Part shown: positions 11,067 through 22,338 of the stretch, in pieces
How positions within the stretch are numbered: position 1 is the first letter of the stretch
Layout of the letters: every line of letters begins with the position of its first letter
Origin: Dermacentor variabilis
Lineage: Eukaryota; Arthropoda; Arachnida; Ixodida; Ixodidae
DNA length: 64,000 nt
Assembly (NCBI RefSeq): GCF_050947875.1
Contig: NC_134570.1
Coordinates: 203,435,750-203,499,749, forward strand
Direction: 5' to 3'
Notes under the pieces: generated by a model
The model's input: the letters and a program-made list of their open reading frames with translations, nothing else
The model's database searches: none
Told to the model about the DNA's origin: nothing
Position numbers and translations under genes: made by a program

Positions 11067-11689
11067 CAGTTAATTTAATCCCAACTGAAGGTACTGGCTC
11101 GTGCCAATACATTTTTATGGGTCCAAACTTTTGCTACTTCGATCCTAAAATTACCGTTTGCTGGATAATTCAAACTTGACCAGCCAGCCAGCATGCACTC
11201 GCCTGACCCCTATGGTGACTCCAGCAGTGACCTCTTCAGTGGGACATCTCCAGTCAGACATGGCTATTTTCGGCCTTCCCCAGGAAGGCTTTCAAGCAAT
11301 AACTGTAGTTCGCAATTATTGATTACGGTATCTACTAGATTGTAGTGCGCACCTTATTTTCCAAGAAAATTGGGCCAAAAGGTGCCTGTGCAGTGCAATT
11401 GGGCACAAAAATAAAGCTTTGTGCACAGTGTTTGTATGCTGCACTGCGTAACACGGTTGTATTACAACTCGCGTGCACAATATACTAGGCACCAGCCTCC
11501 AGTCCAGAAGTTTTGTTTTCTGGCCATTACAGGGAAGCAGGCCTCTCCACACTAGTCTCCATGCTTCCTTCCTTGACTGTCCCATGTGCACCTCTGCTTT
11601 ATCAATTGTGGCATTTTGTTCTCCCTGTAGGTGTGTATGGTGCGAGCGCTTAATTTCAGCTGGGACTTAATACTATTCAGCATGGCGGA

Positions 11690-12480
11690 CGGGAATGCCT
11701 TGTCTGCGGCGGTCACAAAACAAAAAGCGCTGGACATGGCAACGACTTGGCGGACAGAAAGCGCCTGCAGAAGGTCACCTATGCGGAATTAGAGGATGCG
11801 CTGATCAAGTGGTTCGTCGATGCACTGGCTTGCAACATTCCAATAAATGGACCGATGATGCTGGACAAAGCCAAAAACTTTGCACTCCTCCTACATTTTC
11901 CCGACTTCTACCCAGACACTGGCTGGCTACATCAATTCACAGTGTGGCATGGGATTGTTTTTAAATTGATTGTCAGTGAGGCGGTTTAGGCAAGTGACCA
12001 ATACAAGACCAAGAAGCGGTCACTTGGCTCGTAACAAACCGAGTCATTATTGCAAGCTGGAGCAGGACATGCATAACACAGGTGAAACTATTATTTTGTC
12101 AGATGCTGTCGGACAAGGCGAACACTATGAAAGGCAACTCGTGCTGGTGGCAAATACAGCAAAGTGCGTGTTACAGTATTTCTGTGCACTAATATGGATG
12201 CCAGCAACAGGCATGTGCCTTTTGTGATCGGAACATCAAAGAAGCCGCGTTGCTATCACGGCTACGTGCCCGTGTGCTACTGGCACAATGCTAAGGCGGG
12301 GATTATGTGCAGTTTCTTCGCAGAGTGAATGGGTGAGTTTGATGACGACATGCAGAGGCAAGGCAGGCATGTGCTGTTCAGTGCACCACGTACGAACTTC
12401 TCTGATGACAGTGACTCTACTTTTCCTGCCGCCTAATGCCACTTCAAAAGTGCGGCCGCTTGGGTTAGGCATAATATGTG
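11690..12480 (+). pseudogene. Tigger transposase relic: CENP-B-type HTH and DDE parts
   Basis: A DNA-binding segment reads KVTYAELEDALIKWFVDALA and NIPINGPMMLDKAKNFALLL (11770-11900). This is the Tc5/CENP-B type HTH of pogo-like transposases. The catalytic domain follows in shifted frames: NMDASNRHVPFVIGTSKKPR (12194-12252), CYHGYVPVCYWHNAKA, and LLFLPPNATSKVRPLGLG with ICAFKA (12419-12489). In the last block the family has LQPLDQGI, so the third catalytic Asp is lost here (PLG for PLD). Several frameshifts and a large gap before the DDE region show it is dead. Confidence 0.75.
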
Positions 12481-12659
12481 CCTTTAAGGCATCCAGTGGT
12501 GGTCCAGCCAGTTTAGGATTTGAAGCAATTTTTGGAGAAAGAAAAATGTCGTTCCGGAGCAGTTTGGAGCAACCAGACCAGCATTTTGGAGCAGGTTCGG
12601 ATCAGAAAAACATGGCATTTTTGGAAAACTTGGAGCAGTACAGCTGTAAACTGTAGCCA

Positions 12660-13115
12660 TTTTGTGAAGCTTGTTATTACTGTGCAATCACTAAGTACTG
12701 CTCAACAGTGAAGCAAGACACAAAGCCAACAGCGACCAATTAAGCTTGCCTTCCCACGGATGGTATAATATGCAGGGTAGGTTGCAAACATTTTTATTTG
12801 GGTTGGCGAGGAACTTAATTTTGGAAACAATTAAATAAAATTTTGCAGGCTAACAAGACCAAAGATATACACCTGGGCGTAAGACAGACATAAAATTACA
12901 AATGCGCTAGAACAATTTGCACTGTCAGGCACGAGACAAGAAGTGATGGCAAATGTCGTATGTGCACTCCAAATTACAGATCTGCTTTGATATGCTTTAC
13001 TGCGTTAGGCAAAATGTGTGCTACACCCAGTAACATTTCTACAAGCTCGACAAGAGACTATGTCTATGAAGGGTGCCAAGATGAGATGCCTCCATACGGT
13101 TTAGAACGACAGAAA
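12660..13115. other. Sequence without recognised gene
   Basis: AT-rich sequence downstream of the Tigger catalytic relic. Just before it (12530-12640) the motif TTTGGAGCA occurs several times, a small local repeat. Nothing else recognised. Confidence 0.35.
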
Positions 13116-13260
13116 GCTGAGCTAGTTGGTAAGGATTCATTATGCAAAAAAGAAGTGAGGCGTGCAGATAGGACACAAGAGTAGAGAAGTGGATAACACG
13201 AACGCGAAGATGGTGATGGCGGTGGAGAACAACGTTCGTACCATCCCGTACACTTGCTTT
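13116..13260 (+). repeat. Repeat fragment with GCTAGTTGGT leader
   Basis: GCTGAGCTAGTTGGTAAGGA is followed by an A-rich part and GAGGCGTGCAGATAGGACAC, AAGTGGATAACACGAACGC. The same kind of leader, GCTAGTTGGT followed by an A-rich, GACACGAGACAG-like region, occurs at 28169 and 59811, and inverted in the insertion at 45921-46058. It is probably the end of a retroelement, Penelope-like or LINE/SINE, but the body is missing. Confidence 0.5.
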
Positions 13261-13481
13261 CCTTCCAAGGCGGATTGTCGGCTTACTCTGTGTCGTGTGG
13301 CCTATGTGAATTTATACGAGTTGATAAAACCATAACTTTTGTTGCCAATACCCGACTGCCCTTTTGAAGCACTACCGATTAGAACTAATGGCCAAAGTAG
13401 TGTGCTATGGCAAAAATTGGATGTTGGCCTATGTGACAGGCATGGTTTCCACAAGCTATCATGGAAAGCTTGCTGCTAATA

Positions 13482-14867
13482 CAGTCGAATCAACTTATAA
13501 CGATACCAGTTTCAACAACAGATCGGTTATAAAGATGAGAAGCTGCTGCACCATCAACTTTTGTATTTTTTTCATGGTGAAATAACCCACTTACTACAAT
13601 GCTTCGATGCCGTATTCGTTATAACGCTGAAGTCTGGCTGCTGGGTGTCCAGTCGAAAGGTAGCGAAATGCGAAATCCTTGACAAGAAAAAAAGAAGAAA
13701 ACGAGAAATTCGAGCTGGTGCACGATGGGCTGCTGTTTCAACAGCTGCCGCGCACTCATTTTTCAGCCATTTCCGCGTGCCTCTTTCTCATCGCCCTTCC
13801 ATCCTTCCGAACACGAAAGGGCTGTGCTCATAGCACTAAGTCGCCCCACCCTCCGAAACACGAGTAGACCGCGCCAGTTGGTTCTTTATTCTGTGACTGC
13901 GCTTCTTGCATTTTGCTCGCTGGCTCCTCATTCAGCACAGTTCTGCAAACAGCTTAATCACTCATGTTCGTCTTTGTTGGTTGCGTCAAAATCGTTCCTG
14001 GCCACGCGGTTTCTCAGCCTCATTTGACCAACAGTTGATTTGACTCGCCGCCGAAATGGAAGATGGCTGATGCCCTTGCTGATCATCGGTAATGCACGAC
14101 GTTGCCAGTGAAAAGAAAGCGCACGGCTATAGATTTGGAAACTAAGTGCTTCTAAATGATGAGGCTATCGTCGCGAACATGCTTGCATCAGATAGCGGCG
14201 CCGACAACGGCAGCGATGACGCGGTGGGGCAGGCTGCCTCAACATTGTTTTCACTGGAGGCCTGGTAGATGATTCAGTCTCTACGGGGCTTCGTCTTTGT
14301 GAGGAAGCTTCTGCTGCACTACGTGGAGCACCTGGATGCCTTGAAGAAGGATGTCGGCAAGCTTCGTGTAAAGCATGCAAGGCTGAGGGACGCTGGGTTT
14401 TCTCGTGCAAGCCAGTGAGAAGTATGTGTCAAGGTGCTTGTGGTGATCTCACCTCAGTGTTTCTTCCAGATTTCTCAAGCCGACAGGCTGCCGCAGCAGC
14501 GTTCTCGCAATTTTTAAAAGGCCCCTTTTGGGGCCACCAAAGCGATGCCTCGGCGGCACTAGCATATCGCTTGCCACCCGTGACACCTCTTTGCAGTTGT
14601 TATAGCAGTGCCATTCTTTAACGCCGACAGCCGTGGCTTGTTACACGCGATCGGAGCGCCCGGAAAGCAGTTAAACAAGTGAATACAATCAGCAGCCGGA
14701 CGGAGGAAGGTGGTGGAAAGGGGCACTGGCCTCCCCACTATTATAGTTTTCTCACAACAGCTCTGCCATCCCCTATTTTTATTTTTTCGTGCAACCCGGT
14801 TATAACAATTATCGGTCATAATAGAATTTTCGTGGTACCTGAATATTGTTATAAGTGTGTTCGACTG
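13482..14867 (+). mobile_element. Internally deleted Tigger with TIRs and TA sites
   Basis: The left end reads CAGTCGAATCAACTTATAAC and the inverted right end reads CAGTCGAACACACTTATAAC. Both are bounded by TA (13480-13481, 14868-14869). About 1.39 kb. The 5' leader (about 13630-13880) resembles the leader at 60875-61100. Inside is a transposase made only of a short N-terminus joined to the C-terminus. Confidence 0.85.
14090..14418 (+). pseudogene. Tigger transposase, N-terminus joined to C-terminus
   Basis: The plus strand first reads VKRKRTAIDLETKC, the start of the N-terminal DNA-binding region. It then passes, with a frame change, straight into NDEAIVANMLASDSGADNGS (from 14155) and DDAVGQAASTLFSLE, the acidic C-terminal part. 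A stop follows, then a helical tail (VFVRKLLLHYVEHLDALKKD) ending at 14418. The whole catalytic DDE domain is missing, which marks an internal deletion derivative. Confidence 0.7.
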
Positions 14868-14869
14868 TA

Positions 14870-15005
14870 CATATATATAGATCTATGTGCGTATGCTTGT
14901 GTATATGGTATGTATGTGTATATGTGCATAATATATATCTATATCTATAAATATCTTTATGTTTGTAAATATAAATATGTATGTATATGTGCATTATACA
15001 TACAG
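14870..15005. repeat. AT/GT-rich simple repeat next to a Tigger end
   Basis: Degenerate TATATG/TGTATA repeats begin right after the TA at the right end of the Tigger element. Open frames through it (poly Tyr-Ile-Cys) are artefacts of the repeat. Confidence 0.85.
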
Positions 15006-15265
15006 ATTTTTCTTTCTTGCTTGAAAGTGCATTTCATTCCAAGCATTCCTTTGTTTTTAAGTGTCGCATTTTTGTGATGCTCTGCAGTGCTCTGCTGTCA
15101 AATGTTTTAGGGGGCAGGACCCTTGTCAACCTGCACCTCAGTTTTTGTCCTGTCTCCTCTTTTTCAAGGTGGAAAGAAAATAGACTTTTTATTGATTGAT
15201 TATCACTGTAGACTCCCCGGCCTCTAACTTCACCACTTGGAATTTCACTGTATTCAGCCGTTGAG

Positions 15266-15542
15266 ATGGCAAAGGCGGCCTGGGCGGAGGTAATGGACAC
15301 GTTTTAACGTAGATGTTTCCGCAAGGCTGGCTTCATTGACGTAGCACCTGGTGCCGAGCATGATGCTTCTTAAGAGGATGTCCGGTGGCAGTGATTTGTG
15401 GCAGCACATTGTCGACTCCGACATGGGGGGCCATGGCTGGGATGATTTTATTTCTGCTGACAAAGACGCTCACATTGTCGAACCGTGCAAGGGCGAGGGC
15501 ATCGTTTGTGAAGTGCGGGCTGAGAGCGACACGGAGGAATAA
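15266..15542 (+). pseudogene. Tigger transposase C-terminal fragment
   Basis: The frame MAKAAWAEVMDTF, then RRCFRKAGFIDVAPGAEHD, matches the post-DDE helical part of Tigger transposases (usual form: A-W-x-x-V-x-x-x-T-x-x-x-C-F-R-K-A-G-F). After a frameshift and a stop it continues as GSDLWQHIVDSDMGGHGWDD and ends in an acidic tail (RAESDTEE). It probably belongs to the same element as the relic at 11690-12480. Confidence 0.7.
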
Positions 15543-16000
15543 GATGACTATGGAACTTTGTAGCCAGCACCCAGAAGCATGCTTGTAGTAATGGGCTAGG
15601 GCCTCAGGCAACTTGTTATGCCAGGGGCCTCAGCAAAGTGCAAGCTTGTGCTTTAAATAAACTGGAGACTACCTTATTGGATCTGCACTGCAGAAACAGA
15701 CGAGCAACATGGACTTCTCTGCAAAGGAATAAATTTGTTTTGACTAGAAACTTCCTTTTAAGCTGTGGTCCACTTACTACAAACATCGTGATAGAACGAA
15801 CGAATGCCGCGCGACACTCAGGTTCGTTAGAGGTGGGCTCGACTATATTGCCAAATGAATCGGTGGTGTGTTTTGAGAATTTTTATGCATCATGTTTAAT
15901 TTGACTCACTGGATAATTCTGTCAATTTTATCGGTCTTGGCAGGATCAAATTAATGAAAGCTGACTGTTGTATTTCCCAATTACTGGAGTGTTCAATATA

Positions 16001-16804
16001 CTGTATCTACTCGAATCTAGGCCTGCCCCGGTTCTAAGCCAAATCCCGAATGTCCAAAGCTCGAAAAAAATAAAGAAACTTACTTCGAATATAGGCCAAA
16101 CAAAAAACTAAGGACAGCGTTCACAAAATGAAAACAGCATTTATTTAATATGAACGTGCTGAGGTCACTCTACGTCATCATTGCTGCTAGCCTCGTCGCC
16201 ATAGTCTGGACCACACGTACGCTTGCGGATGAGCGTGAGCTTGCGTCCGCGTGCTCATGCATGCGTAGACAGTGTGGCATGGCTCGCACGAATCAAAACG
16301 TGGTGCGATCTCGGTGAACAGCTTCTCTCTGTTATTGCGTGCTTATTTTCCTTATCGCTGTCATCTCCTCATTATGGCACACGCAAAAAGCACTCCCCGA
16401 TGCCACCCTCCAACAACGGACGTTTTTCTCATCTATGCTTCGGTTCCGCCCGGCTTGAATGTTTGACGATGCCTCTGTGGTTAGCACAACTTCTAGTTTG
16501 AAAGCGGCACTATAGTGGCATTGCCTGTTTGGTGCCATTACGATAGCACCACGCTATGGGCCACGTTGCACGCCGATACAACACAGGACAAAATATGCGA
16601 CATCACTCGTGTACTTCGGTTGGCTACTGGCATGGCTAATAGCGGTTGTGATACCGACTTTTCTAGATGGCGCTCTCTATGCCCTATATATATCATTTTC
16701 AACTACAAACTGGCACGTTTTTTAAAATCCTCGAATCTAAGCCGACCCCAGAGTTTCATATATTATTTGAAAAAATCTATCGCCCTAGATTCGAATAAGT
16801 ACGG
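16001..16804 (-). mobile_element. Tigger element, CGAATCTAGG family, short copy
   Basis: Left end CTGTATCTACTCGAATCTAG; inverted right end CCGTACTTATTCGAATCTAG; TA at 15999-16000 and 16805-16806. The same family occurs at 26188-26851 and 31570-33328. The interior keeps the leader (GGACAGCGTTCACAAAATG) and, on the minus strand at 16332-16538, the transposase N-terminus: AAFKLEVVLTTEASSNIQAG and DEKNVRCWR, a psq/CENP-B-type HTH. The catalytic domain is gone. Confidence 0.88.
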
Positions 16805-16806
16805 TA

Positions 16807-17425
16807 ACAAGGTTCGACTGTACATAAAGCTGGTTCTCAGTCGTAAGTTTCTGCCGATTCATAATTGATCAAATATTCGTGAATCTCTTTGCCTGTCAAA
16901 GTGCAGACAGACCTGCCACACCGGTTTGCCCTGGCTGCCCTGCTGTCAAAGAGCGACAGAGCACTGAGACATTTACTCCACCTGCAGTCAGAAATTTAAC
17001 TTAAAAGATGTGTGTGTTTAGATGACCTCTCCATAGCTGGAACAACAGGTACGCAATGTTATTTTCTGCAGGAGTTGCCTTTGTTGAGGCAGAAAGTGTG
17101 CTGAAAACGCAAGACAAATATACTCTGGAGTCGCAGGAGCTGGGGTGGCTGGGCAGTGCATGGGTGGGCGCCCAAGTGAACGGCACTCAAAGGGTTCACA
17201 AGACAAGTTTATGGCAAAGTTGGCTCGTGGTACAGAATAAAATAAGAAAGAGCGCAACAAAAGACAAGACAGAGAACAAACAGGAGCACTCACTAACAAC
17301 TGAGGTATTTGAGAAAAAAGTTCATGGTGTGCACACACATGAAAACAGGCACCACCAGGGGTGCTTAAATGACAGGAACAAAGTACCAGCCAATTCTTCA
17401 TCACAGCTGAGGAACTTAGCTTTTC
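16807..17425. other. Sequence of probable Penelope-like 3' region
   Basis: A minus-strand open frame continues from the Penelope fragment at 17432-17611 down to 17018, but after its first third it shows no domain and is likely 3' noncoding sequence. Below 17000 nothing is recognised. Confidence 0.35.
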
Positions 17426-17431
17426 CAGGAA

Positions 17432-17611
17432 CCTATTCTCACCCTTTCTTAAGTTGACAGATGTGTTACTAACGCTACCGCCACCCTTCTGGTTGTTAAA
17501 AAACGCCTCCAAGAGCTCACATGCCACGGTATCCCTGCTTCTATCTAATATCTTTATTACAGCGAAGCTGTTTGTGGCTAGGGTTCCGTGAATTTTCGTG
17601 TACGCGAGCAA
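17432..17611 (-). pseudogene. Penelope-like element, C-terminal fragment
   Basis: The minus strand reads TNSFAVIKILDRSRDTVACE, LLEAFFNNQKGGGSVSNTSV and NLRKGENRFL. Penelope-like elements of ticks end with a similar block after the GIY-YIG domain: R-D-x-x-x-R-E-L-L-E-A, then a G-x-x-C-V-S-x-x-S-V-x-L segment and a final (R/I)xFL. Here the usual cysteine after the glycines is Gly/Ser and no upstream RT or GIY-YIG is present. This is a short 3' fragment; the family call is from motif memory only. Confidence 0.5.
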
Positions 17612-17663
17612 AAACTATCATCATCAAAATATGCAATGGCTCATTCTTTTCGTAATGCAAAGG

Positions 17664-17691
17664 ATATATATATATATATATATATATATAA
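17664..17691. repeat. (TA)n microsatellite
   Basis: About 14 uninterrupted TA units, directly seen. Confidence 0.95.
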
Positions 17692-17804
17692 GTTGACTAG
17701 AATGAATATACATCTATGTGCATACCTTTCGTCACGATGCCCACCAATCAAGGCAATAAATGTGTTCATATGTGTGTTCAAAATTCTGTGCCACTTTTGT
17801 CGCA

Positions 17805-17866
17805 TGCTAAACAGCTTTGCTGGCCATCCACCTGCACAGAGTGGAATGGCTCATGAATTTTTCACC
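17805..17866. repeat. Dispersed repeat (GGAATGGCTCATGAATTTTT)
   Basis: TAAACAGCTTTGCTGGCCAT, CCACCTGCACAGAGTGG and GGAATGGCTCATGAATTTTT are repeated, with few changes, at 62884-62940. An inverted CAGCGAAGCTGTT lies at about 17567. It is a fragment of an interspersed tick repeat of unknown class. Confidence 0.6.
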
Positions 17867-17995
17867 AAACGATGGCACATACTTGTAGCTTTCGCAGTGT
17901 GTGGGCAGTTGTGTATATCCCTGATATGGCGTGTTTTTCAGGTCCGGTCGTTCACAAGCCTGTCAGTCTACCCCACCTTCCCCAAGGCAGAGGTA

Positions 17996-19266
17996 TAGGG
18001 TCCATTATGGAAGTAATGCGCATTTTTGGGAAAAAATAGATTTATTGACCAGACCTGTAAAAATGGTTAAAGTTCCTCAAAATACTCTTCCCCTGTATCA
18101 ATACACTTGCAGAGATGTGTCTGCCATGCCTGGAAGGCACCCTGAAAGTACTCGACGGGAATGTCTCTCAGGAATGCTGTAACATGCTTTTGGATGTTTT
18201 CCACGGTCTCTCAAAGCTTTCCTTTTAGGGCTCTATTCAGCCGGGGAAACAAAAAAAAGTCGCATGGAGGCAAGTCGGGACTATAAGGGGGATCATGGAC
18301 CACCGGAATGTTGCTCCGGGCCAGGAAGTTGGTAACGATGAAGGACGTGTGGCTGGGAGCATTGCCATGGTGGAGCTTGACCGTGTCTTTCATGTCCGCC
18401 CTCACGCGCGCGACCAGGCGTTTCAATCTCTTGAGCACCTCCAGGTAAAAGGCTGAGTTGACAGTTTCTCCCTGAGGTAGAAACTTAATATGGACGATTC
18501 CTCGGGCATCAAAGAAGACAATGAGCATCGTTTTGATGTGGGACTTGCTCATTCGCGCTTTCTTGGAGCGGGGGGATGATTTTGTGTGCCACTCGCTGCT
18601 CTGCCTTTTCGATTCTGAGTCGTACTCGAACATCCATGATTCGTCTCCGGTTACGACAGAGTTAAGAAAGTCAGGCTGATTTGAATCAAATCCAGCCATT
18701 CCTGACAGCGCAGAACTTGAACTCCTTTCTGATTTTCTGTCAAAACTTTCGGCACAAGCTTCGCGCAGACCTTATGCATTTGCAGATCCTTGGTCACTAT
18801 ACCATGTACCGCAAACGTGGACGTGTAGGGTGCCAGCAATTTGTTCGATGCTCAGTCTACTGTCAGAATGCAAAACTTCGTGCACACAATTGATGTTTTC
18901 ATCGGTTCTGGTCGTTGTTGGGCGTCCAGAATGGCGCTCGTCGGCGACCTCCTCCCGGCCCTCCTTGAACGCCTTGTGCCACCTCCTGGATTGTGACCTT
19001 GAAATTCAGTCGTGATTGAAGGCCTCTTGGAGCATCTGGAATGTTTTGGTTGCATTCTTTCCAAGCTTCATTGATAGTGTATTGCTGTTCAAGTGAATGC
19101 TCCATCGCGCCGTGTTATCCGCTCACACTACTCGGAGTAAACTAGGTGAGCGGCTGCGTTGGCAGGGCAGAACCCTTGCCACATTTCTTAACCGGTTTTA
19201 CTGTGTGCTGCCATAGATAGTCGCGTTATAATAAAATCATGCGCATTACTTTCATAATGGACCCTG
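17996..19266 (-). mobile_element. Full-length mariner element
   Basis: The inverted ends are almost identical: left AGGGTCCATTATGGAAGTAA (then TGCGCAT) and, inverted, right AGGGTCCATTATGAAAGTAA (then TGCGCAT). TA dinucleotides flank both ends (17994-17995, 19267-19268). The length of 1271 bp is normal for mariner. One decayed transposase fills most of it on the minus strand. The well-preserved ends suggest a younger insertion than the Tigger relics around it. Confidence 0.93.
18211..19105 (-). pseudogene. Mariner transposase (D,D34D type), inactivated
   Basis: Translation starts at 19105 with MEHSLEQQYTINEAW, the mariner N-terminus. The HTH part is frameshifted. A middle block, VTKDLQMHKVCAKLVPKVLT and ENQKGVQVLRCQEWLDLI (18795-18690), is recognisable. 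The catalytic part starts VVTGDESWMFEYD (first Asp) and ends with YSPDLPPCDFFLFPRL (third Asp). The second block, normally LHHDNAPSH, reads LHHGNAPSH, so the second catalytic Asp is Gly. At least two frameshifts and this substitution make it inactive. Confidence 0.92.
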
Positions 19267-19517
19267 TAAACCACCCTGACTATGCACTGCACAAATGGCA
19301 TTACATGCTTTTTCTCGCAGCCTTACACTCATTTCTGGTCTGGAATGCATGCGCAGAGTTCAGCAAGATTATCAGGCGCCAAGAATACAATAGGCACATT
19401 GTGCCTATTTGCCACATTCATAACTCTTTCATTACCACTACAAATGCGCTTACATTCGGTTTTTTATGTTTTAGCATTTCATTTTAAGATGTAGTAGTCA
19501 CAATGTATGCTGTGATA

Positions 19518-22336
19518 GAGTTAAACCACTATATAACGAAGTAGGTAAAATTGGCAATTTGCTTAATTATATTGAAATTTCATTGTATCAAAGTTTGACC
19601 TTTTTTGCAAATAAGTACAGATGCCAGTCGATTTTTCTTACAAGGAAAGGGGCCACACAATTTTCCAAATTATTGGGCAATCAAAACAAGCAAACTTTAA
19701 CGAGAAAACAATTCATTTTGACGAATTTGGGAGTTGGCGACGAATGATACGGTTTCATGCCACGTTGACAATATCTTCACATCGGTGGTACGAATTAAGG
19801 GGGGATCCAGGTCTTTGGGACCAAAAATCGGCCCAAAATTCGAATTTTCAATTTTATTTTCAGCATTCCTGATGCGTTTCCGCGTCTATCTCAAAAATTT
19901 GGTTACAAAATACCGCGAAGTTCTTCCTTTATCGTGATCTAAAGATGCAAATCTGCAATTGTTGCCCTTTAAATTGGGGACAAATCACGGCCGATTTTCG
20001 TCACGCATAACTCGGTAACTACGCGCTCTGCCAGCGCCATTTTGGTATCATTTGAAAGGTGACATTCCTGGCTTTTTTTATTCTTTGGTCAGCAACATTG
20101 CTGGCACTGTGGTCACAAAAAAAACAAAAAAACATTGCGCTGCACGCTATTTTGACCAGTTTGAGCATGTGATGAAGATGGCGAGTCATTTATTGGCTCC
20201 AAAGACCACGAGCGCTCAAATGAGGAAAACAGCTGCCATTTTGACTTAGTCTCGCAACTGCGACGCTGGATATGCTGGAAGTCCAACAAAGTTCTGTTCC
20301 GTGAATCATTACGGCCGGAAACGTACGAGAGCCAATAAACTTCTGAAAGCAATTCGGTTGTTGCAGTCGGCACAGGATACCCAGCAGCTCACCACTGAAG
20401 TTGTACCGCCACCGAACGTTGACGCCTCACTGCTTTGACGGATCACGCATATCCACACGTCGGTAACACTCGCGTAAGAATTGAACACGGCTGTCATAAC
20501 TGAAGAGGAAGTGGATAAGATAAGAGCACATGAGAAAGCTACGCTCAACAAGATTGCATCTACGACGGCCACGGAGCAAAAGATTCTGGCATTTTTTTGA
20601 AGATCCGACCACCAATAGTGCAACAGCCTCGGTCACGAAGCCTGCTACTTTGTACGCTGCCGTTGGACTTGCAGCAGTGAACAATCTTCTTGGCGTTTTC
20701 TCATGTAATACATGCGGTGGTTCTGCGTAGCTGGTACAGAGCGATCAGGATTATGGTCTCATTACTAAACTGACTGAGGTTTGAAAGATCTGCTGTGAAG
20801 TTGCATCGGGACAGAGCTCGCGGGGAGAGATGAGGGCCCGAAGACGTGTAATCCTTTTGAAGTGAACGTATGCACTGAGCATGCTATGTCATCGAGCAGC
20901 AATGACCAAATGGCCATGAATTATACCTAGTGCCTACAGATGGCCATGGGTGCCGTTTTTTTTTCCAAACTTTCTTTCAATATATCAGTTGTGAAATGTT
21001 TTTTATTGTTTTCTTAAAACCACAATTTTGATGATGATGCCCTATTGGTGGTGCATTATCTGTGCTTCTACTGGTGCTATCACTGTAATTCCTTTTTTTT
21101 CCAGAAAGGCAAAGCTGCGTAGAGTGCAAATAAACGAAATAATGTTGTTGCATTTATTAGAACATTTTTAAAAAATGTTTCTTTAGCAGTTAGATGGATT
21201 TCTCTCACTGAAGTTTGCAATATTCTCATTTGATATAAAATTGGGTTAGAACACCATACTTACTTATTTGCACTCTTTGTTAGTTCCACATCATTTTTGT
21301 ATGTCAATATTTATTATGCCATGTATAGTTTAGTAGATAGCTCACCTCCAAGCAAATTATGCAATAAGGCTGAATTTCTTTAATTTATGGAAAGTTATTT
21401 ACTGCGCAAGAAAACTGGATGTATATTTAAAGCTAGCACATTGAAATACAAAAACTTGGCAAGTTCCATCAAAGTCAACGAAGAATAAAAAAAGTTTTCA
21501 GGCACAGGGTCCCCCCTGAAGTAAAGTCAGCCACGCTTTCATGTGCACTCCGCCCCCACAGCTGATAGCGTCACCTGCACTGGGACGACGCTGTCATTAA
21601 ATGCACCGGCAGTGGGGAATGAATGCTTCGTCTCCAATAAGCCACTCTAGACTACGCAACCTCCAACAGTAAACGTGTGAGAAGACAGTTTGCAGGGTGC
21701 AATGTCGTTTCGGCATGCCCACTCTTTGCACATGCCGCAGATTACCTCTAAAGCAACTTGCAAGGCTATGCATGCACTCAGCCATGCTTACAGCCTTGTG
21801 CAGCCATGGCCGAGATGTGTGCCAAAAATTGCGACACATGCCAACTTACCCCCCGCCCTTCGCACGCGCTTGACCGTGTTACTGCGAGTAAGCTCCCCTC
21901 CCCTCTTTTCCTTTGCTCGTGCAGGAAGGCGGCACTCGTGAAGCCAGAATCTCTCGGTCTCACCCTCGCACACTTTCACTCGCACCTAAAGCAGAAAGTG
22001 CACGAGCCACGATAGGATCTCATCGCACTTGGACTTTATACGGAACATGATGTGGCTCCGCTTTGGCGGTTGCTCTTGTCGCACCGCGTACGATTGCAGA
22101 GGTGCAAGCAGCCGCTTGTAATTTAATCATTTGACGATATGCATCGGCGGAAGTTTATATTTATTGTCTTGGCATTCCTTTGTGGTGGAATTGAAATTTC
22201 GTTATATTGAAATTGCATACAAACAACTTCGTTATATTGAGGTTCTAAATATATGGTGTTCTATGAACAAGCGGTTATCAAAAGTTGAATACTTCGTTAT
22301 ATCGAGAATTTAGTTCGTTGTATCAAGATTTAACTG
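19518..22336. mobile_element. Tigger-like element carrying a nested element
   Basis: The left end reads GAGTTAAACCACTATATAAC (then GAAG) and the inverted right end CAGTTAAATCTTGATACAAC (then GAAC), with TA at 19516-19517 and 22337-22338. Subterminal TTCGTTATATTGA motifs repeat at the right end. A different element (19799-21516) sits inside. The remaining right part (21530-22130) resembles the leader region of other Tiggers here, with no transposase. About 1.1 kb remains after removing the nested DNA. Confidence 0.65.
19799..21516 (+). mobile_element. TTAA-flanked element with GGGGGG ends, unclassified
   Basis: The left end is TTAA (19795-19798) followed by GGGGGGATCCAGG. The right end is CAGGGTCCCCCC followed by TGAA (21517-21520), a TTAA with one change. 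The inverted ends and TTAA target suggest a piggyBac-like or other TTAA-specific transposon. The interior has a decayed basic coding region on the plus strand: GRKRTRANKLLKAIRLLQSA (near 20312-20370), then, after stops, ITEEEVDKIRAHEKATLNKI with TEQKILAFF (20495-20600), a helical charged segment. I recognise no transposase family. Confidence 0.55.
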
Positions 22337-22338
22337 TA

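Larger units (their letters stand above)
11056..15967 (+). mobile_element. Tigger element interrupted by later insertions
   Basis: The left end near 11056 (TTTTCAGTTAATTTAATCCC) matches the inverted right end near 15967 (CTTTCATTAATTTGATCCTG). Between them, on the plus strand, lie an N-terminal and catalytic Tigger fragment (11690-12480) and a C-terminal fragment (15266-15542) in the right order. The middle holds a separate Tigger-like element (13482-14867), a simple repeat and a Penelope/SINE-like repeat. The most economical reading is one old autonomous element split by younger DNA; this is inference. Confidence 0.4.

Noticed and set aside
17018..17431. Remaining part of a 197-codon minus frame as a real protein
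   Set aside because: Only the first third resembles a Penelope-like C-terminus; the rest is Cys/Ser/Leu-rich noncoding-like sequence.
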